A program made the translations under genes and the position numbers. Positions 24,367 through 35,489 of a stretch of DNA of 64,000 nucleotides are shown here, one piece after another (the first letter of the stretch is position 1; the number at the start of each line of letters is the position of its first letter). Location: contig KV423975.1 in the NCBI GenBank assembly GCA_001632435.1, positions 105,500 through 169,499 on the forward strand, in the 5' to 3' direction. The notes under the pieces are model-generated. The model saw nothing but the letters and a program-made list of their open reading frames with translations, made no database searches and was not told the DNA's origin. The DNA is from Calocera cornea HHB12733 (taxonomy: Eukaryota; Basidiomycota; Dacrymycetes; Dacrymycetales; Dacrymycetaceae).

Positions 24367-25241
24367 TGTGTTGATCGACGCCGCATCATGCTCTTCTTCG
24401 CCGTCCCGTTGACGATAGCGGGTTGGCGTAAAGCAGGACAGCATGGCTGTATGGCCGTAGCAAGCGGGGCAAGGTGAGGGATGGGATGCGAGGCAAGCGG
24501 GGAGGGGACAGAGCCACGCTGGTAAGAGGCCGCATGCCATGAGCGACTCTTGCCGGTTGCAATGTCACGGCACCGATTTGGCTCCGGTCCGATCAGACCG
24601 ATTCGTACAACTGCGCCCTTCATCATGCCTTCCCCGAACCCGGCACAAATCCTGAGCACAACGGGGTCTACAGCACGCGTCGGGGCAGCGTAACAGGAGT
24701 CTGACCATGATTCGGATGTCAAGGCATGGGTACTGAACAGCCATGAACGAATAACAACATGTTCTTTCGGACTGCCGCCGATGCCACTGCCCCAACTGCC
24801 CCAACTTTCCACTCCTCCACCTTGCGAGATGAAGGCGAAGCACAAAAAGACGACGGCCCCATGGGAGGCATCGGCATTCTTGAAAACACCGATCGCATTG
24901 AGTTGGGGGGGAGGGGGATAGAGGAAGGGGGACGCCAGGCGGCGGCATTGGGGCAGGTGGACGACGAGATGGAAGAGGACGGCGCCGAACAGAACACCGC
25001 CCAGTTTCTAGGTCTCACATTGCGGTGGCGCTCTCTTGGCTTGTCTCGCAAGTTGTCCTTACTTTGTAGCACGGACTGCATGTACATCACCGAAGGCGCC
25101 CTCGAGGTAGCCCCAAAATGAATAATTCAGCAACTCATCATGGTTCCGCATGGCGACACTTAGCAACATATCGACCAACCCCAGGCGACTGCTACAGGAA
25201 CACCCCCACTACTGCACATATGTTTCGTGAAGGGCGTTCTA
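24367..25241. other. No clear gene
   Basis: Several overlapping frames on both strands (for example 24719-25090 minus, 24759-25121 plus) read the same Pro/Ser/Gly-rich low-complexity DNA and have no recognisable motif. Promoter and 5' UTR of the aminopeptidase gene are expected here. Confidence 0.4.
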
Positions 25242-26108
25242 TCAGTCAGAGGAGTAGTCGAGCCCGTCAGCCGAATCCGAGCTGTACAACATTCGGACGA
25301 CACTCCCATCCCCGAGATCATAACTTGCAAACTCATCCGCGGATCCCTCACTTGTCTCCCACGCTCCCTCACGCCCTTCATCCCCTTCGACGCTCCTGTC
25401 GTCCTCCAGAAGCTCATCATCAGTGTCATCATCTTCGAAATGCTGTGCTCCGAATCTTGCACGGAGAGCCATCTCCGCTTCCTCGAACTCCTTGAGGTCA
25501 CGTTCGTCTTCCGAATCAAGTTGGGCAGACAATGGTGGAACGATGCGGTATTGGTAGTCCAGGCCGGACTCTTCTCCCCAGAGGCCAAGCTCATCGTCAG
25601 AGAGGTCTTCCGAGAGTGCAACATCATCTTCGGAGCTGTTGCCCCCGCCGTCTGCACTCGACTCCCCTCGATATCGGCCGGCCGCCTGGAGATGCGCCGT
25701 CTTTCCAGCATAGCTTCCCTCCTCGCTTTCCTCGGTGTCGTCACCGTCGCCCAGATAGCTTCCCATCAACAGATCCCCAATCTCGTAGGTCTTCTCCAAG
25801 CGACGAACGAAACCTCGATCCCGGACTACCCGGCCCGTGAACACGTCCACTTCGTCATCTTCGTCTAACGGAGTCGAGTACTTCTCAACGAGAGACCACC
25901 AGCAGTTCTGTAGTCGCAGCGTTGCCTCCATACGGTGTGTGGACAAGTCATTGGCGGGAGAAGTGAATGTATGAACATCGGAGCTGTAAGTGATACGGCG
26001 CCGTTTACGGGGAGTTTCGGTCGTTGTCGTCGTCGCGCCGGCGTACGCGGTGACGCGAAAAGGTGGTGGAAAGAACGGCCGCCTGCGTGCGGGCTTTGGG
26101 GTATCCAT
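25242..26108 (-). CDS. Acidic nuclear-type protein, possibly Scm3/HJURP-like
   Basis: Single-exon frame. Start MDTPKPARRRPFFPPPF at 26108 was chosen over Met at 26297 because the added residues look non-coding. A basic PRKRRRITYSSD resembles a nuclear signal. The central segment RLQNCWWSLVEKYSTPLDED followed by DEVDVFTGRVVRDRG resembles, by eye, the short Scm3 pattern in which a Trp-plus-EKY helix precedes an Asp-rich DEIDL..G.IV.D.G loop. Scm3/HJURP deposits the centromeric histone CENP-A. The rest is strongly acidic (DDDTDDELLEDD and similar) and Ser-rich, as in histone chaperones. The match is short, so an unrelated acidic chromatin protein is quite possible. Confidence 0.4.
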   Translation of the reverse strand: MDTPKPARRRPFFPPPFRVTAYAGATTTTTETPRKRRRITYSSDVHTFTSPANDLSTHRMEATLRLQNCWWSLVEKYSTPLDEDDEVDVFTGRVVRDRGFVRRLEKTYEIGDLLMGSYLGDGDDTEESEEGSYAGKTAHLQAAGRYRGESSADGGGNSSEDDVALSEDLSDDELGLWGEESGLDYQYRIVPPLSAQLDSEDERDLKEFEEAEMALRARFGAQHFEDDDTDDELLEDDRSVEGDEGREGAWETSEGSADEFASYDLGDGSVVRMLYSSDSADGLDYSSD

Positions 26109-26486
26109 CGGAGAGTCAGCGGCGTGTAAGTGACTACGGGCCACGGCTTTGGCGGTGGGAAAAGTGCATAAGCAGAGTGGCGTGGAGGACGATGAGTGAG
26201 CTGGTCGATGAGCACGCGTAGAGACGGGACAGGCACGGAGACCGTGTCCAAGCGTCACGTGCCGCAGTGACGGGCGGGTAGGGTCCTCGACTGGCAACGC
26301 AAACCGAGTCGTAGCGCCTGCCCCAACCCGCCAAGGATACTGTCAAGCAACCCGCCCGTCTTCCAGGCTGTCATCCGGACAGTATGCCATGCACCCGCAT
26401 CGTTTGGTACGTAGCTTCGGACCGAACATGATGATGCCGACTGACATGACCCAGCATGTCATTCAATCGGTTGGTATTCTGATTGC

Positions 26487-27163
26487 ATGCCTTCAGCACA
26501 CGCACCTGACATTATCCAGATCGAATCCATTATACAAACTCTCTTCTTGTATCAGTGTGAGCACTATGAAACCGACCGTCCTTACAGCTGTTTGACGTCT
26601 GTGTTAGATCTCTCCGATACCTCGCTCCTTTTGTTCCTCAGTCGATCTCTCTTTCACCTTCACTGTGTGAATCTGAGAGAGTGGCACCCGGCTCGTGGCA
26701 TCAGATTTTTCTCGGCTCTCTTGCTGTTCAATTTCGCTCATGCTGTCATAAGACATGCATGGGGAACACTGGGAAAGACTTTCATTTTGGACTTCGTTGG
26801 GCACAGTACGTCGGTCATGCTTGCCGTCGTTCCAGCCTTGGTCTGATGTACTATACAGCATCACGGGCATCACGCCTTCACTTCTTGCTTCTGGACCTTC
26901 TCATCTTCATTCTGCAACTCGTCACTGTGTATGTTGCATGGGAGACTGGTCACCGGGATTCACGAGAACCTGACCCTCTGGAGCCTGTCGAGGGCGAAGA
27001 CGAGAACACCGATTTCCTTGGTTCGTCCCGCCTTCATCCCAGATCTGCTCCACGGCTCACAGGGTTGCAGATCTCGAGGCAGCTGAAATCCCCAGAACCA
27101 AGCACCCAACTCTACAGCCCGTCTTCATTTTGCGTTCCAGACACTGCTGGCAGCGCTTGTTAG
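26487..27163 (+). CDS. DUF1746 fungal membrane protein
   Basis: Three exons. Exon 1 (MPSAHAPDIIQIESIIQTLF) ends at a GTGAGC donor near 26557. Exon 2 carries SDTSLLLFLSRSLFHLHCV and ARGIRFFSALLLFNFAHAVI, and ends ILDFVGH at a GTACGT donor. Exon 3 continues SRLHFLLLDLLIFILQLVTV and YVAWETG, then an acidic, low-complexity tail. The ILDFVG...SRLHLLLLD..I..LQ pattern is the signature I know from the fungal DUF1746 domain. Three to four hydrophobic helices are expected. Molecular function is unknown to me. Stop at 27163. Confidence 0.75.
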
Positions 27164-27717
27164 AGCCCTACAGCAGCAGTCTGAGCTCTGTGTCCCCTCC
27201 CGACGCACCTGTATGATAGAGCACTGTACTCTTGCTTGTACCATTCTGAAACTTATTTGCAATGCGGGTGGGAGTTGGTTTGTCCAGTTAGTTTGTTCCT
27301 TTGTACATTAGAGCTCTCCGTCCTGGTTGGAGTCAACAAGACTACCGCCGAGGACGGATGAATGAGCTTCATCAGGCTGCTTAGGGTGTGTCAACGTCAT
27401 TCGAGGTCGCGGTGTGGCCATCATGCCCCTGGCACTCCTCACACCATTCTGAATGACCCGACTTTATAGACGGTTCACCATCGAATGGCATCATGTATGG
27501 GGCGTTGCACCATAGCGTCACTGTTGGGCGTACCCTTTGCGCGTACTGGTGGCTGCACGCACTGAGACCGTGTCATGGACGGATCTATTGCAATCTAGAC
27601 GTCATCTCAATCTCAATTGGGGAAGGAGAGTTCGGGATTCGGCGGCGTATGGGTATCAAACATATGCAATGGCGCTGAACTGTTGTACATGTGTGAAGCC
27701 TGCAGAGAACATTCCGC
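27164..27717. other. Convergent intergenic region
   Basis: Lies between the 3' ends of the DUF1746 gene and NOG1 (convergent). No supported gene. Frames at 27493-28082 on the plus strand run antisense into NOG1 exons and were dismissed. Confidence 0.5.
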
Positions 27718-30077
27718 CTATCTCCTGTCTGTCTTACCCGCCTTGCGCTTGCCCGAGAAAAGATGTTTCGGCTGTTCACCCACATAAGCATAGAAGAGCG
27801 ACGAGACTTCAGTTGACGCACCATTTTAACCCTGATAGCGCGATCAGATTCACCAGCTTTGGCATGCATGTTGCGTCGTCGTTGACCCAAGTTACGCAAT
27901 CTAACAGCCTTGCTTGTTTGCTGGTACGAGAAGCATCAGAATGGGTGCCTTTCACGTCAGTTTTTCTGGCTTACCTCCTCATTCGCCATGCCGGCCAGCT
28001 GTCTCTGGCTTTTCGGAACGTGGGCGCCGACTGCCACGGCTCTGGCCTTGCCACCGTTGGACTTCATACGCTTTCGAGGTGAATCGTCGTCCACATCCAT
28101 GGCTTCGTCTTCCCAACTGCTGCCCTCATCCACATCCATCTCACCCTCTTCACCATCGTCTCGCTTACGTTTGCGCTGTGCACCTCTTGCTTTGGCAATG
28201 GCTTCCGCGCGTGCTTCAATACGACTCGGATCGAGGCCAGCTTCGGTGAGCTTTCGACTCATTTCCGAGAGCGTCCGCAGACCAGCAGTACGGGGCATGA
28301 CCGGACGATTCTTCATTTTGTTCTTGTCCTGCGATGCCTTCTTGTCTCGCAGTTGTTTGACGTTCTCCAAGGCTTCGCGTTCGTCGTCCGAGTCGAACTA
28401 AACTATTGTCAGCAACTCAGCTTGCTGTATCCAAGGCTGACACGTACCATGCTCTCGGGTTCGCTGTCGTAAAAGCCCTCTGCTTCAAGACGTTCTTCTT
28501 CACGCTCCAAAGCCTCCAGCTTTTCAGCGATATCAGCGTCAATGAAATCAGCCACATTTTTGCCATCCATGATCTCTGGAATGACGTCTTGTTTCCAAGA
28601 GTCATCGGCAAGGAGGTAATTCTCTGTGTACTTGATCAGTACCCTCCGCGCCTTGCTTTTCCCTGACTCACTCTTCATGTTGATGTTGTAAACTCCAGCG
28701 CCGCCCTCCTCCGCCTCGATGTCCCGCTCCAATTTGCGTGCCATGGGGTCGTTCTTATCGTATCGCACGCGACTCTTGGCAGCCTCGGGAATGAACGCCT
28801 CACGAACAACATCGTCTCTTGCTTTTGGTACGGCCACGTGAATACGATTTGCGATCGAATTGATTTTGTTGCCTTTGAGCTTGTTATCGACCCTATGCGC
28901 AAGCAATGCATCACAAGCTACAGTCTTCACAGCAGTGACGCCCTCATCCGAATAGCATGAAAGCTGGACCATCTGTACTGCGGGATCTTGCGTGATAGTA
29001 GCAAGAAGTGCTTTGTTTTCTTCCGACAGGTCTTCCGGCCTCGTAACGTCGATTTTATTGACAACCAAGAGTGTTGGTTTACCTGCGAACAACGGTTTGA
29101 TAGAGTGGAACAGCTTTACTTGCGCTTCGATCGTATAGCCGCACTGCTCGCTGAGATCCATGAAATAGAGAACCGCGCTGCGCAGATGAGCCAGAGCCGT
29201 AATACTTTGCATTTCGATGGTATTCATTTCCTCGAGGGGATGATCGAGGATCCCGGGGGTGTCGATGACTTGCCAACGGAGGTACTTGTAGTCCATGTGT
29301 CCGACGAATAGCGATTTGGTCGTGAAGGCGTAAGGTTGCACATCAACATCGGCCCGCGTGACCTTGTTGATGAAAGAGGATTTGCCCACGTTCGGATAGC
29401 CGCAAATCAAAAGTGTCCGCGTGTTGGGATCGATAGCGGGCAAACGAGCGATGTGCTGTCGCACTTGTTCTAGATATGCCAAAGCGTCCTTCTGTCGGCG
29501 CATAATGGTAGCCATGCTGAAATAACAAAGGTCAGGATTTGATATTGTAGGCCGCAGACAAGACCGACGCACCGACCAAGTGCAGCCTTCTTCAGTTGCT
29601 TGCAACGATACAAGCTGTCCCCAAACTTCAGCAAACGGACATAGTCCTTCGCCACCTGGTCTATCAAGTGCCGAGCCGTATTGAGCTGACCCAGCGCCAG
29701 CTTGTAGTGATTCTTGTCGTATAGTACGTTCATTAGAGATGCGAGGAACGGATGAAGGTTCTATCAAAAACGTCAGACAGACGGACATGGTGACGAACAA
29801 CGAGCACTCACATCCAATATGGGAAACTCTGACAATATGGCACCAAGTTTCTCATCAAAGGAGTCTTGCGTGAATTTGACCTTGCGCATGTAGAAATTGC
29901 GTATACGGCTGATTTTGAAGTTTTTGTGAATGACCTGTACGGCGATCAGCAACAATCACTCAAGAGGAAGAAGAGACTCACTGTCGGCGTCTTGCGCTGT
30001 GTTTTGGAGAGGACAATGTCCAGGAAGTCGGCCGCGGTGGGCACAGGCGCGATGCCCTTGAGTCCCTTGGAAGCCAT
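27718..30077 (-). CDS. NOG1: Nucleolar GTP-binding protein 1 (NOG1)
   Basis: Essential nucleolar GTPase of 60S ribosomal subunit assembly. It starts [20 protein letters not shown] at 30077, followed by [27 protein letters not shown]-type helices and the G domain: G1 [10 protein letters not shown]3 DTPG, and NKID (G4) in the exon 29518-28409. The NOG1-specific C-terminal region follows ([33 protein letters not shown]). The last exons read [20 protein letters not shown] and, after a short intron, [17 protein letters not shown], then TAG at 27720-27718. This is the full family length with canonical introns. The minus-strand frame reaching up to 29800 extends through an intron and is not the start. 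Confidence 0.95.
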
Positions 30078-30529
30078 GGTCGGAAAGACGACGGGGTAGA
30101 GGAGAGAGAGTAGCAAAATAACGAGGCAGCGAGGTCGCGGCTATGGAGCAGAGAATTTCGGTGGCTGTGCAGCATGATTTTAGAGGCGGTGGACCCTAAT
30201 GCGGCCTCGGACTGAATGAATGAATATCTGTCACATCGCGAAACGTGAGGCTTTCGTGAAGCTAGAGTTCCACTAGGACTACCGCCTGTCGTGTTCACGC
30301 AAACAACGAGTTTACCCCAGCAATGCCCGAACAAACGAGTTAAGATTACAGTGTACGATGTGACATTGCGAAATGACCGACGCCCCGCCTGAGGGCTGCG
30401 GAATAGGCGATGGGCTGGCGCTAGCTCAAAGCCTACCCTGCACCGCGAACGGCACCTTTGCTCAGTATCATATTCCGCCACGGTATGAATCTCTCCGATC
30501 TGCCGACCATGGGAGGACGCGTACAGTAT
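30078..30529. other. Intergenic, promoter side of NOG1
   Basis: Holds the NOG1 5' flank and the 3' flank of the SmE gene. A 167-codon minus-strand frame across 29978-30481 reads through the NOG1 start in another frame and has no recognisable content. Confidence 0.5.
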
Positions 30530-31021
30530 TCAATCTGTTGACAAGCCGGGAACCGGCTGTATTAGGGTGATGTTGTCACCCTTCAGCAGGATGCGCCCTG
30601 TAAAGGAGGTCAGGTGAGTATGAGGTAGAGACCATAAGGGTACGCACCCAAAGACCTAGAAGCCTTGCTCTCAGAACCAACAAAAACTTCAGCCGCATCA
30701 TCGATGACCACGTTCATGAATTCGTCGAAGCCCTGGACATATCACTTCAATCACGACTCGGACGGCGCTTAGATTAGGAATGCGCACCACTATTCTCCCT
30801 TCTATCCTCATATCCACGTTGTCAAAGAGCCAGATTTGGACCGGGGTGCGCTGCACAAGAACCACGTCAGAACGTAAAGAGGACTTCACGAAGGGCTGTA
30901 CTTACCTGCTGAAGATTCTTGAATATGACATTCTAGCAAGAGGGATCAGCGCAACTCGAAACAGGATAGAGAGTAGATTTACGATGGGCTGAACCATCAC
31001 ACGCTGTTGGCGTCCGGACAT
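30530..31021 (-). CDS. SNRPE: Small nuclear ribonucleoprotein E (SmE)
   Basis: Core Sm-ring protein of spliceosomal snRNPs. The start MSGRQQRVMVQPI at 31021 ends exon 1 at 30983. A 27-nt exon (30906-30932) encodes NVIFKNLQQ. The next exon gives RTPVQIWLFDNVDMRIEGRI, the Sm1 motif, and joins GFDEFMNVVIDDAAEVFV. The last exon encodes GRILLKGDNITLI, the Sm2 motif, then LSTD and TGA at 30532-30530. About 90 residues, the normal length for this family. Four introns interrupt less than 300 bp of coding sequence. Confidence 0.93.
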
Positions 31022-31290
31022 CTTGGCTTGAAGTGCGTTAGAGGTAGCCGCTTGAGCGTTTCGAGCAGAGAAATGTAGTGAACGGTGGTTGAGACGGTAC
31101 GCTAAGGGACGTGACTTGTAGACCAGGCAGCGGGATCAATTGCTCCTGATCTTTCACGGCACGCATAAGTCACCAGTTATTCCTTTTGCTCCCGCTCCTC
31201 CTGTTCATCGTACTGTGTCCTGGCCAATCGATGTGATGCTAGGAGGACAAACTCCAACGGTCCGCGAAGTGCCTCCATAACCAGTCACCG

Positions 31291-32098
31291 ATGGTGAAAA
31301 AGTACAAGTGTCAGATATGTGAGACCGCCGACTTCAAGTACAAGTGCTCTGCTTGTCAAGTTCTCTAGTACGCGATGTTCCTTCCAACAATACGTCAATC
31401 TGCTTACTTGGCTTGATTTTACTCTATAGCTGCTCGGTACCTTGCTACAAAGTCCACAAGGGTGAGACATGGGCACTGCAGACTCGATGCGCATCTAACA
31501 GATGTGGCTTTCAGGAACAAACTGCAATGATACAGGGATCTCGCCCTCAGCATCATCACTGCCCATAGCTCCATCCGGCAGCGTTCCGTCCCCCACACCT
31601 ACAGCTGACGTCAGTCAAACTGGTCACGACGCTGTAAGAGCCTCTGAGACGCTCCGTCCCTTGTCCAGTCTTCGATGGCCTCCAGAGCCAGAGAGATCGA
31701 TGTTCGTCGATCCGTTAACCCGGGATGATCCGAAGCCATTGGATAATGAGCAGTATCTCGCAATTGGTGCGCTCGACTAGACATTACATGTGTTCCACCT
31801 TTGACCCTATTTGGCAGCAACATCATCCAAAATTCGGTCCATGCTCCGCGAACAGCCACGATTGCCTCTTCTCTTACGATCGCTGGACTCCATCTCTTCC
31901 AGCTTTGCCCGAGAACGGGCCTTGGAGTTGATCCTCGATGTAGCGACTGGCAGAGCCGAGCCCGTCCAATTAGAGAACGGCGAGTACATGAACGATGATG
32001 ACTTCAAGCTCATGAGGGAGTTCGCAGAGGAGGTGGAGAATGCTGTACGAAGGCCGGGAGATTTAGGACTAGTCTGGGAAGGGCCCACAACAACATAG
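31291..32098 (+). CDS. HIT-type zinc-finger protein (Hit1/ZNHIT3-like)
   Basis: The N-terminus MVKKYKCQICETADFKYKC, then CSAC and, after an intron at 31368-31429, YCSVPCYKVHK, gives the Cys/His spacing of a zf-HIT domain. The middle is Pro/Ser-rich. The C-terminal exon reads SSKIRSMLREQPRLPLLLRS, then DFKLMREFAEEVENAV, as in the Hit1/ZNHIT3 branch that assists box C/D snoRNP assembly. The junction YLAIA-TSSKIR is made by an intron with donor GTGCGC near 31768 and acceptor TTGGCAG near 31815. It is divergent from SmE with 269 bp between starts. Stop at 32098. Confidence 0.85.
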
Positions 32099-32211
32099 CA
32101 TTCAAGCATCACTGCGTCGCGACTTCGCCTGGAAGTCCAGCCACATCTTTTGATCTAGGAGTCCAAATGCTGTAGAATACCAGTTCTTATCAACGTCTTG
32201 CCGCCTCGAGG

Positions 32212-33718
32212 TCAACGTGAACGAGACCCTTCGGGATTGCCGTTCTATCGTCGTCAAACTCGATTGGATGTTTGGTGTCCCCGTAACCCCAAGGTTGAAC
32301 GGCGATAACATCCTTCCCATCAAGCGGGCCAGTATATGGTGGTTCCGGATATGCTGCAATATACGGCGGCAGTTCGGCCTGTGGATCAAATGATGTGATA
32401 GGTTGAGGAGCCGGCAGGGTTATCGTGATGCGCTACGCCAGGATGAGGGAAACTGTCACTCAAAGCATCGCCGTACTCACCGTTTGAGTTCCGAAGACGC
32501 CTGGCAGATACACATTCCAGTGAGGGCGGTTCGCAACATTGGGCTGTCGTGCCGCATCTTCTCGCTCGAAGCCATGCATCATCTTGCGAACTCTCATCGC
32601 GGCCTAGATGTACTCATCAGAACCGTTTAACGATGCACCGAATCTTGTCACGCACTATTGCCTTCCAGATCACCAGTGGGCTCCAGAACAAGAGGCATAT
32701 GCCTACGAAAATAGCGAAACCAATTGCATGGAGTTCCACGACCTTCGCAGCCAGTGTGATGTTTTGGTTTGCAGCAAACACATTGAAGATAAAGTGGTAG
32801 ATAAGGATAGGCGCAACAAACGTAACCCTGTGATGGATGTTACGGTGCATTCCTCTGGGCGTAAGGGGGGGGATGCCTTACAGCAGAGCCAAGCCGAACC
32901 ACATCCTCTCGAAGCGAGGCATGGAGCTCCGTTTCACGACGCGATTTACCGCAGATAGTCGGTATGACCAGTCTCCCTCAGATATCTGTAAAGTTGTGAG
33001 CGAAGATTCCAAGTAGTGCACGTCGAGTAGCTTACATGCATTCTCAACTCCGGCGGGCAAGGCGGCAGAGTTTCATTCCGCGTTAAGTACTGGTGAAAAG
33101 CTTGAGATGATGTCCCTTCAAAGAGCACAACATCCCTACGTACCACAACGATCGCTTCCTCGTTACGCTGTACATTTTGGAAGTACATGTTGAACGCGAG
33201 GTTCCTTGATGGTTTAACGACAGTGGGGTGCGTTCGATCCAGTCGAAATGAGGAGCTTGACCGCTGTCCCAGACAGCGACTCGCAGGGTACAAGTAAGAG
33301 CAGGACGACAGAGAGTCAAGCGGATAGCGCGGGCTGGTGGGCAGATGTATAAGCTGACGACATCCAGACTACGCAGCACAACGGATGGTACCATGCCAAC
33401 TGTCTTCCGGGACGGTCGCCAAGCCCCCGGCCATCGGCCCATCGGTGACCTCCACAAGTAGGGCGGCAATCTTATAACATCGCTTCCGCCACCTTCTCGT
33501 GACGGATTGATGAACGGTAGACTGTTGTGTCTCCTTCCGCCAACCGAGCTTATGTCGCTACAAGGGCAAGGGCAACAAATGTTGGCGTTGCAGGCTCGGT
33601 CGGTGAAGTCTTCTCCGAGTGTGAAATCAGCGACTTCTGTGGAGCATGTGTGCAGGTGTGGGGCTTCTACAGGCTGAATGCGATACAAAGTAATGATTGT
33701 CGATAAGGGATACGACAA
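32212..33718 (-). CDS. Unrecognised multi-exon membrane protein
   Basis: Minus-strand exons, 5' end uncertain. An upstream block contains RNLAFNMYFQNVQRNEEAIV, RRDVVLFEG and LPPCPPELRMH; after an intron near 33029-32981 comes ISEGDWSYRLSAVNRVVKR, then SMPRFERMWFGLALL. The next block has two hydrophobic helices (VTFVAPILIYHFIFNVFA; HAIGFAIFVGICLLFWSPLV) and basic flanks. The last exons read RPHWNVYLPGVFGTQ and LPPYIAAYPEPPYTGPLDG, ending KGSRSR with TGA at 32214-32212. The Pro-rich soluble tail after two helices suggests a single- or double-pass membrane protein. Family not recognised. The 3' end is 113 bp from the convergent HIT gene. Confidence 0.45.
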
Positions 33719-33829
33719 CCGGTCGTCAAGAGGCCAAGCTACATAATCGGCTCTCTTAAGATTTCCATGCCTAATGCCTCCGGCGGCGGGAGTAGTATTA
33801 GCTTCCGGTGCACCGGCAATGCATATACT

Positions 33830-33863
33830 GGATGACTTGCCGTAGACCTAGATCCGAGATTTT
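33830..33863 (+). repeat. Left terminal inverted repeat of Harbinger-like element
   Basis: Starts GGATGACTTGCC, preceded by ACT. Matches the right end at 33 of 34 positions; the mismatch is at position 27. Confidence 0.9.
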
Positions 33864-33964
33864 GAGCGTCCTAGATGCGCCACACAGGGTCTGCCGAGGT
33901 GCCGCTGTCAAATTTCAAACTCCGGAGCACTCCTAGATTGCTTATCGTCCGTCCTAGATGTCGA

Positions 33965-33998
33965 ATCTAGGAGAGGGGTCCCCCCCCCTCTCCTAGAT
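33965..33998. repeat. Subterminal hairpin
   Basis: Perfect 14 bp arms ATCTAGGAGAGGGG and its complement (33965-33978 and 33985-33998) enclose a 6-nt loop. The arms contain the TCCTAGAT motif that recurs on both element flanks. Confidence 0.8.
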
Positions 33999-34159
33999 CT
34001 TTTCTGCTCTCCTAGACTCTCACGGAAGCACTGAAGAGCACGGATGTTTCACGATGCCAGACGCCCTGGCCAGGATGCACCAATCAGATGCAGGGCCGGT
34101 TACATTGCGGTCTCCCTGACCTTCGTGCTGAGGTTGCGCATCCTCCCACGACCACCACC

Positions 34160-35474
34160 ATGTCCAGCGCATCCTTTCACGCATCGTCCCCCACACCGAC
34201 TCCATCCTATATACCCTCGACCTTTCCGCAGCCATCCCCAACATATGTGCAACCTTCAGCTCCCTTCCCCACCCTCCCCTATGTTTCTCACTGGGGTACG
34301 ACTGGCAGCTCCTACAGCGGCAGCCCGCGCGGTATGCCCCACTCCCCTCAATTCGACACCGATGGGTTGCCGCGCACCCTTGAAGATGCTGTCCAGTGGG
34401 TTGAAGGCACCGATCCCCTGCCCACTCCCTTGCCTCCCAAGCAGGCTGCGCAACCTGGCTCAGGCAAGAACAAGCGCAAGGCACCGGCTACACGAACTGA
34501 GGATGCACCGGACACGAAGAAGAGGCCCAGTGGTAAAGGTCGGAGCGCCGGAGCTCGCAATTTTGCCGATGAGGAGGTTCGGGAGTTGATTGAGCTGATT
34601 GAGGAGTACCGCCCTATTGGGTCGAGCAGTTGGGATAAAGTGATGCTCGGGATGCAGACTTTCTGGGCATCTGAAGGGATGGAGGTCCGCACGGCCGAGA
34701 GTCTGAAGCGGAAGTTTTCCCAGGTGGGCCCCCCCTGAGGTTGCGCAACCTTGCCTTTTTGACATCCGTTTGCAGATGTGCCGCATGCCCAAGCCCACCG
34801 GGGATGGCGAGATGCCTGAACTCATTGGCCGTGCCAAAGACATCAACGTTGCCATACAGAACGATGTCGAAATGGGGAACCTCCAGGACGAGGATGAGGA
34901 TGAGCCAAATGATGCGGACGAGGAAGAGATTCCATGGCCCCCCACGGACCAGGAGGATGCGCCAACCCGTGCCCAGGCCGCGCATCCTAACCGCGCCTCC
35001 CACACCCCGAGCACATCAACAACCGATGAACGCTTGCTGGTCAAGCAGCGCCGGCATGTCACCGCGGCCCCTCAAACCACTGGTCGCCAATCGAAGACTT
35101 CGGTATTGCTTGCCAACGTCAGCCGAGCATTCGACCCGGAAGCCCAGGCAGAGCGTATGCAACAGCGCGATACCGTCCGGGCGGAGCGCAGCCTATTCCA
35201 GAGCGAAATCAGTTCACTTCAAGCTCAACTCCGCGATAAGCAGGCTGAGCTGGTTGCTGTGAGCTTGGAAAAGGACAAGCTCATCGAGTCCCTGCGGACG
35301 CAGGCGCTACAGGATGCGCGCGCCCTCCTGGTCGTGCAGGGTGAGCTAGACGTTGCGAAGGCAAAGCTGGAGATGCAGGAGCGAATGCGGACCATGATGA
35401 TGGGTATGGGGGATATGGGGAAGTTGATTGCACGGTCTATGAGTCTGGCTCCTGGTGGGGATGCGCAACCTTAG
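34160..35474 (+). CDS. DUF6818/Myb-SANT-like DNA-binding protein of the transposon
   Basis: Two exons with one intron (donor GTGGGC near 34723, acceptor TTTGCAG at 34776), which contains the palindrome AGGTTGCGCAACCT. After a Pro/Ser/Thr-rich N-terminus and a basic linker (KNKRKAP, DTKKRPSGKGR), the domain reads NFADEEVRELIELIEEYRPI, then SSSWDKVMLG and AESLKRKFSQ, and after splicing MCRMPKPTGDGEMPELIGRA. This is the DUF6818-type trihelix/Myb fold. An acidic middle and a long coiled coil (about 35170-35400: LQAQLRDKQAELVAV) suggest dimerisation. Harbinger elements normally encode such a Myb-like partner that binds the element and carries the transposase to DNA. The start at 34160 follows a palindrome at 34131-34144. 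Confidence 0.8.
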
Positions 35475-35489
35475 GTAGGATGCGCATCC

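Noticed and set aside
24198..24845. 215-codon minus-strand ORF
   Set aside because: Overlaps the aminopeptidase N-terminal exon in another frame; low-complexity and without motifs.
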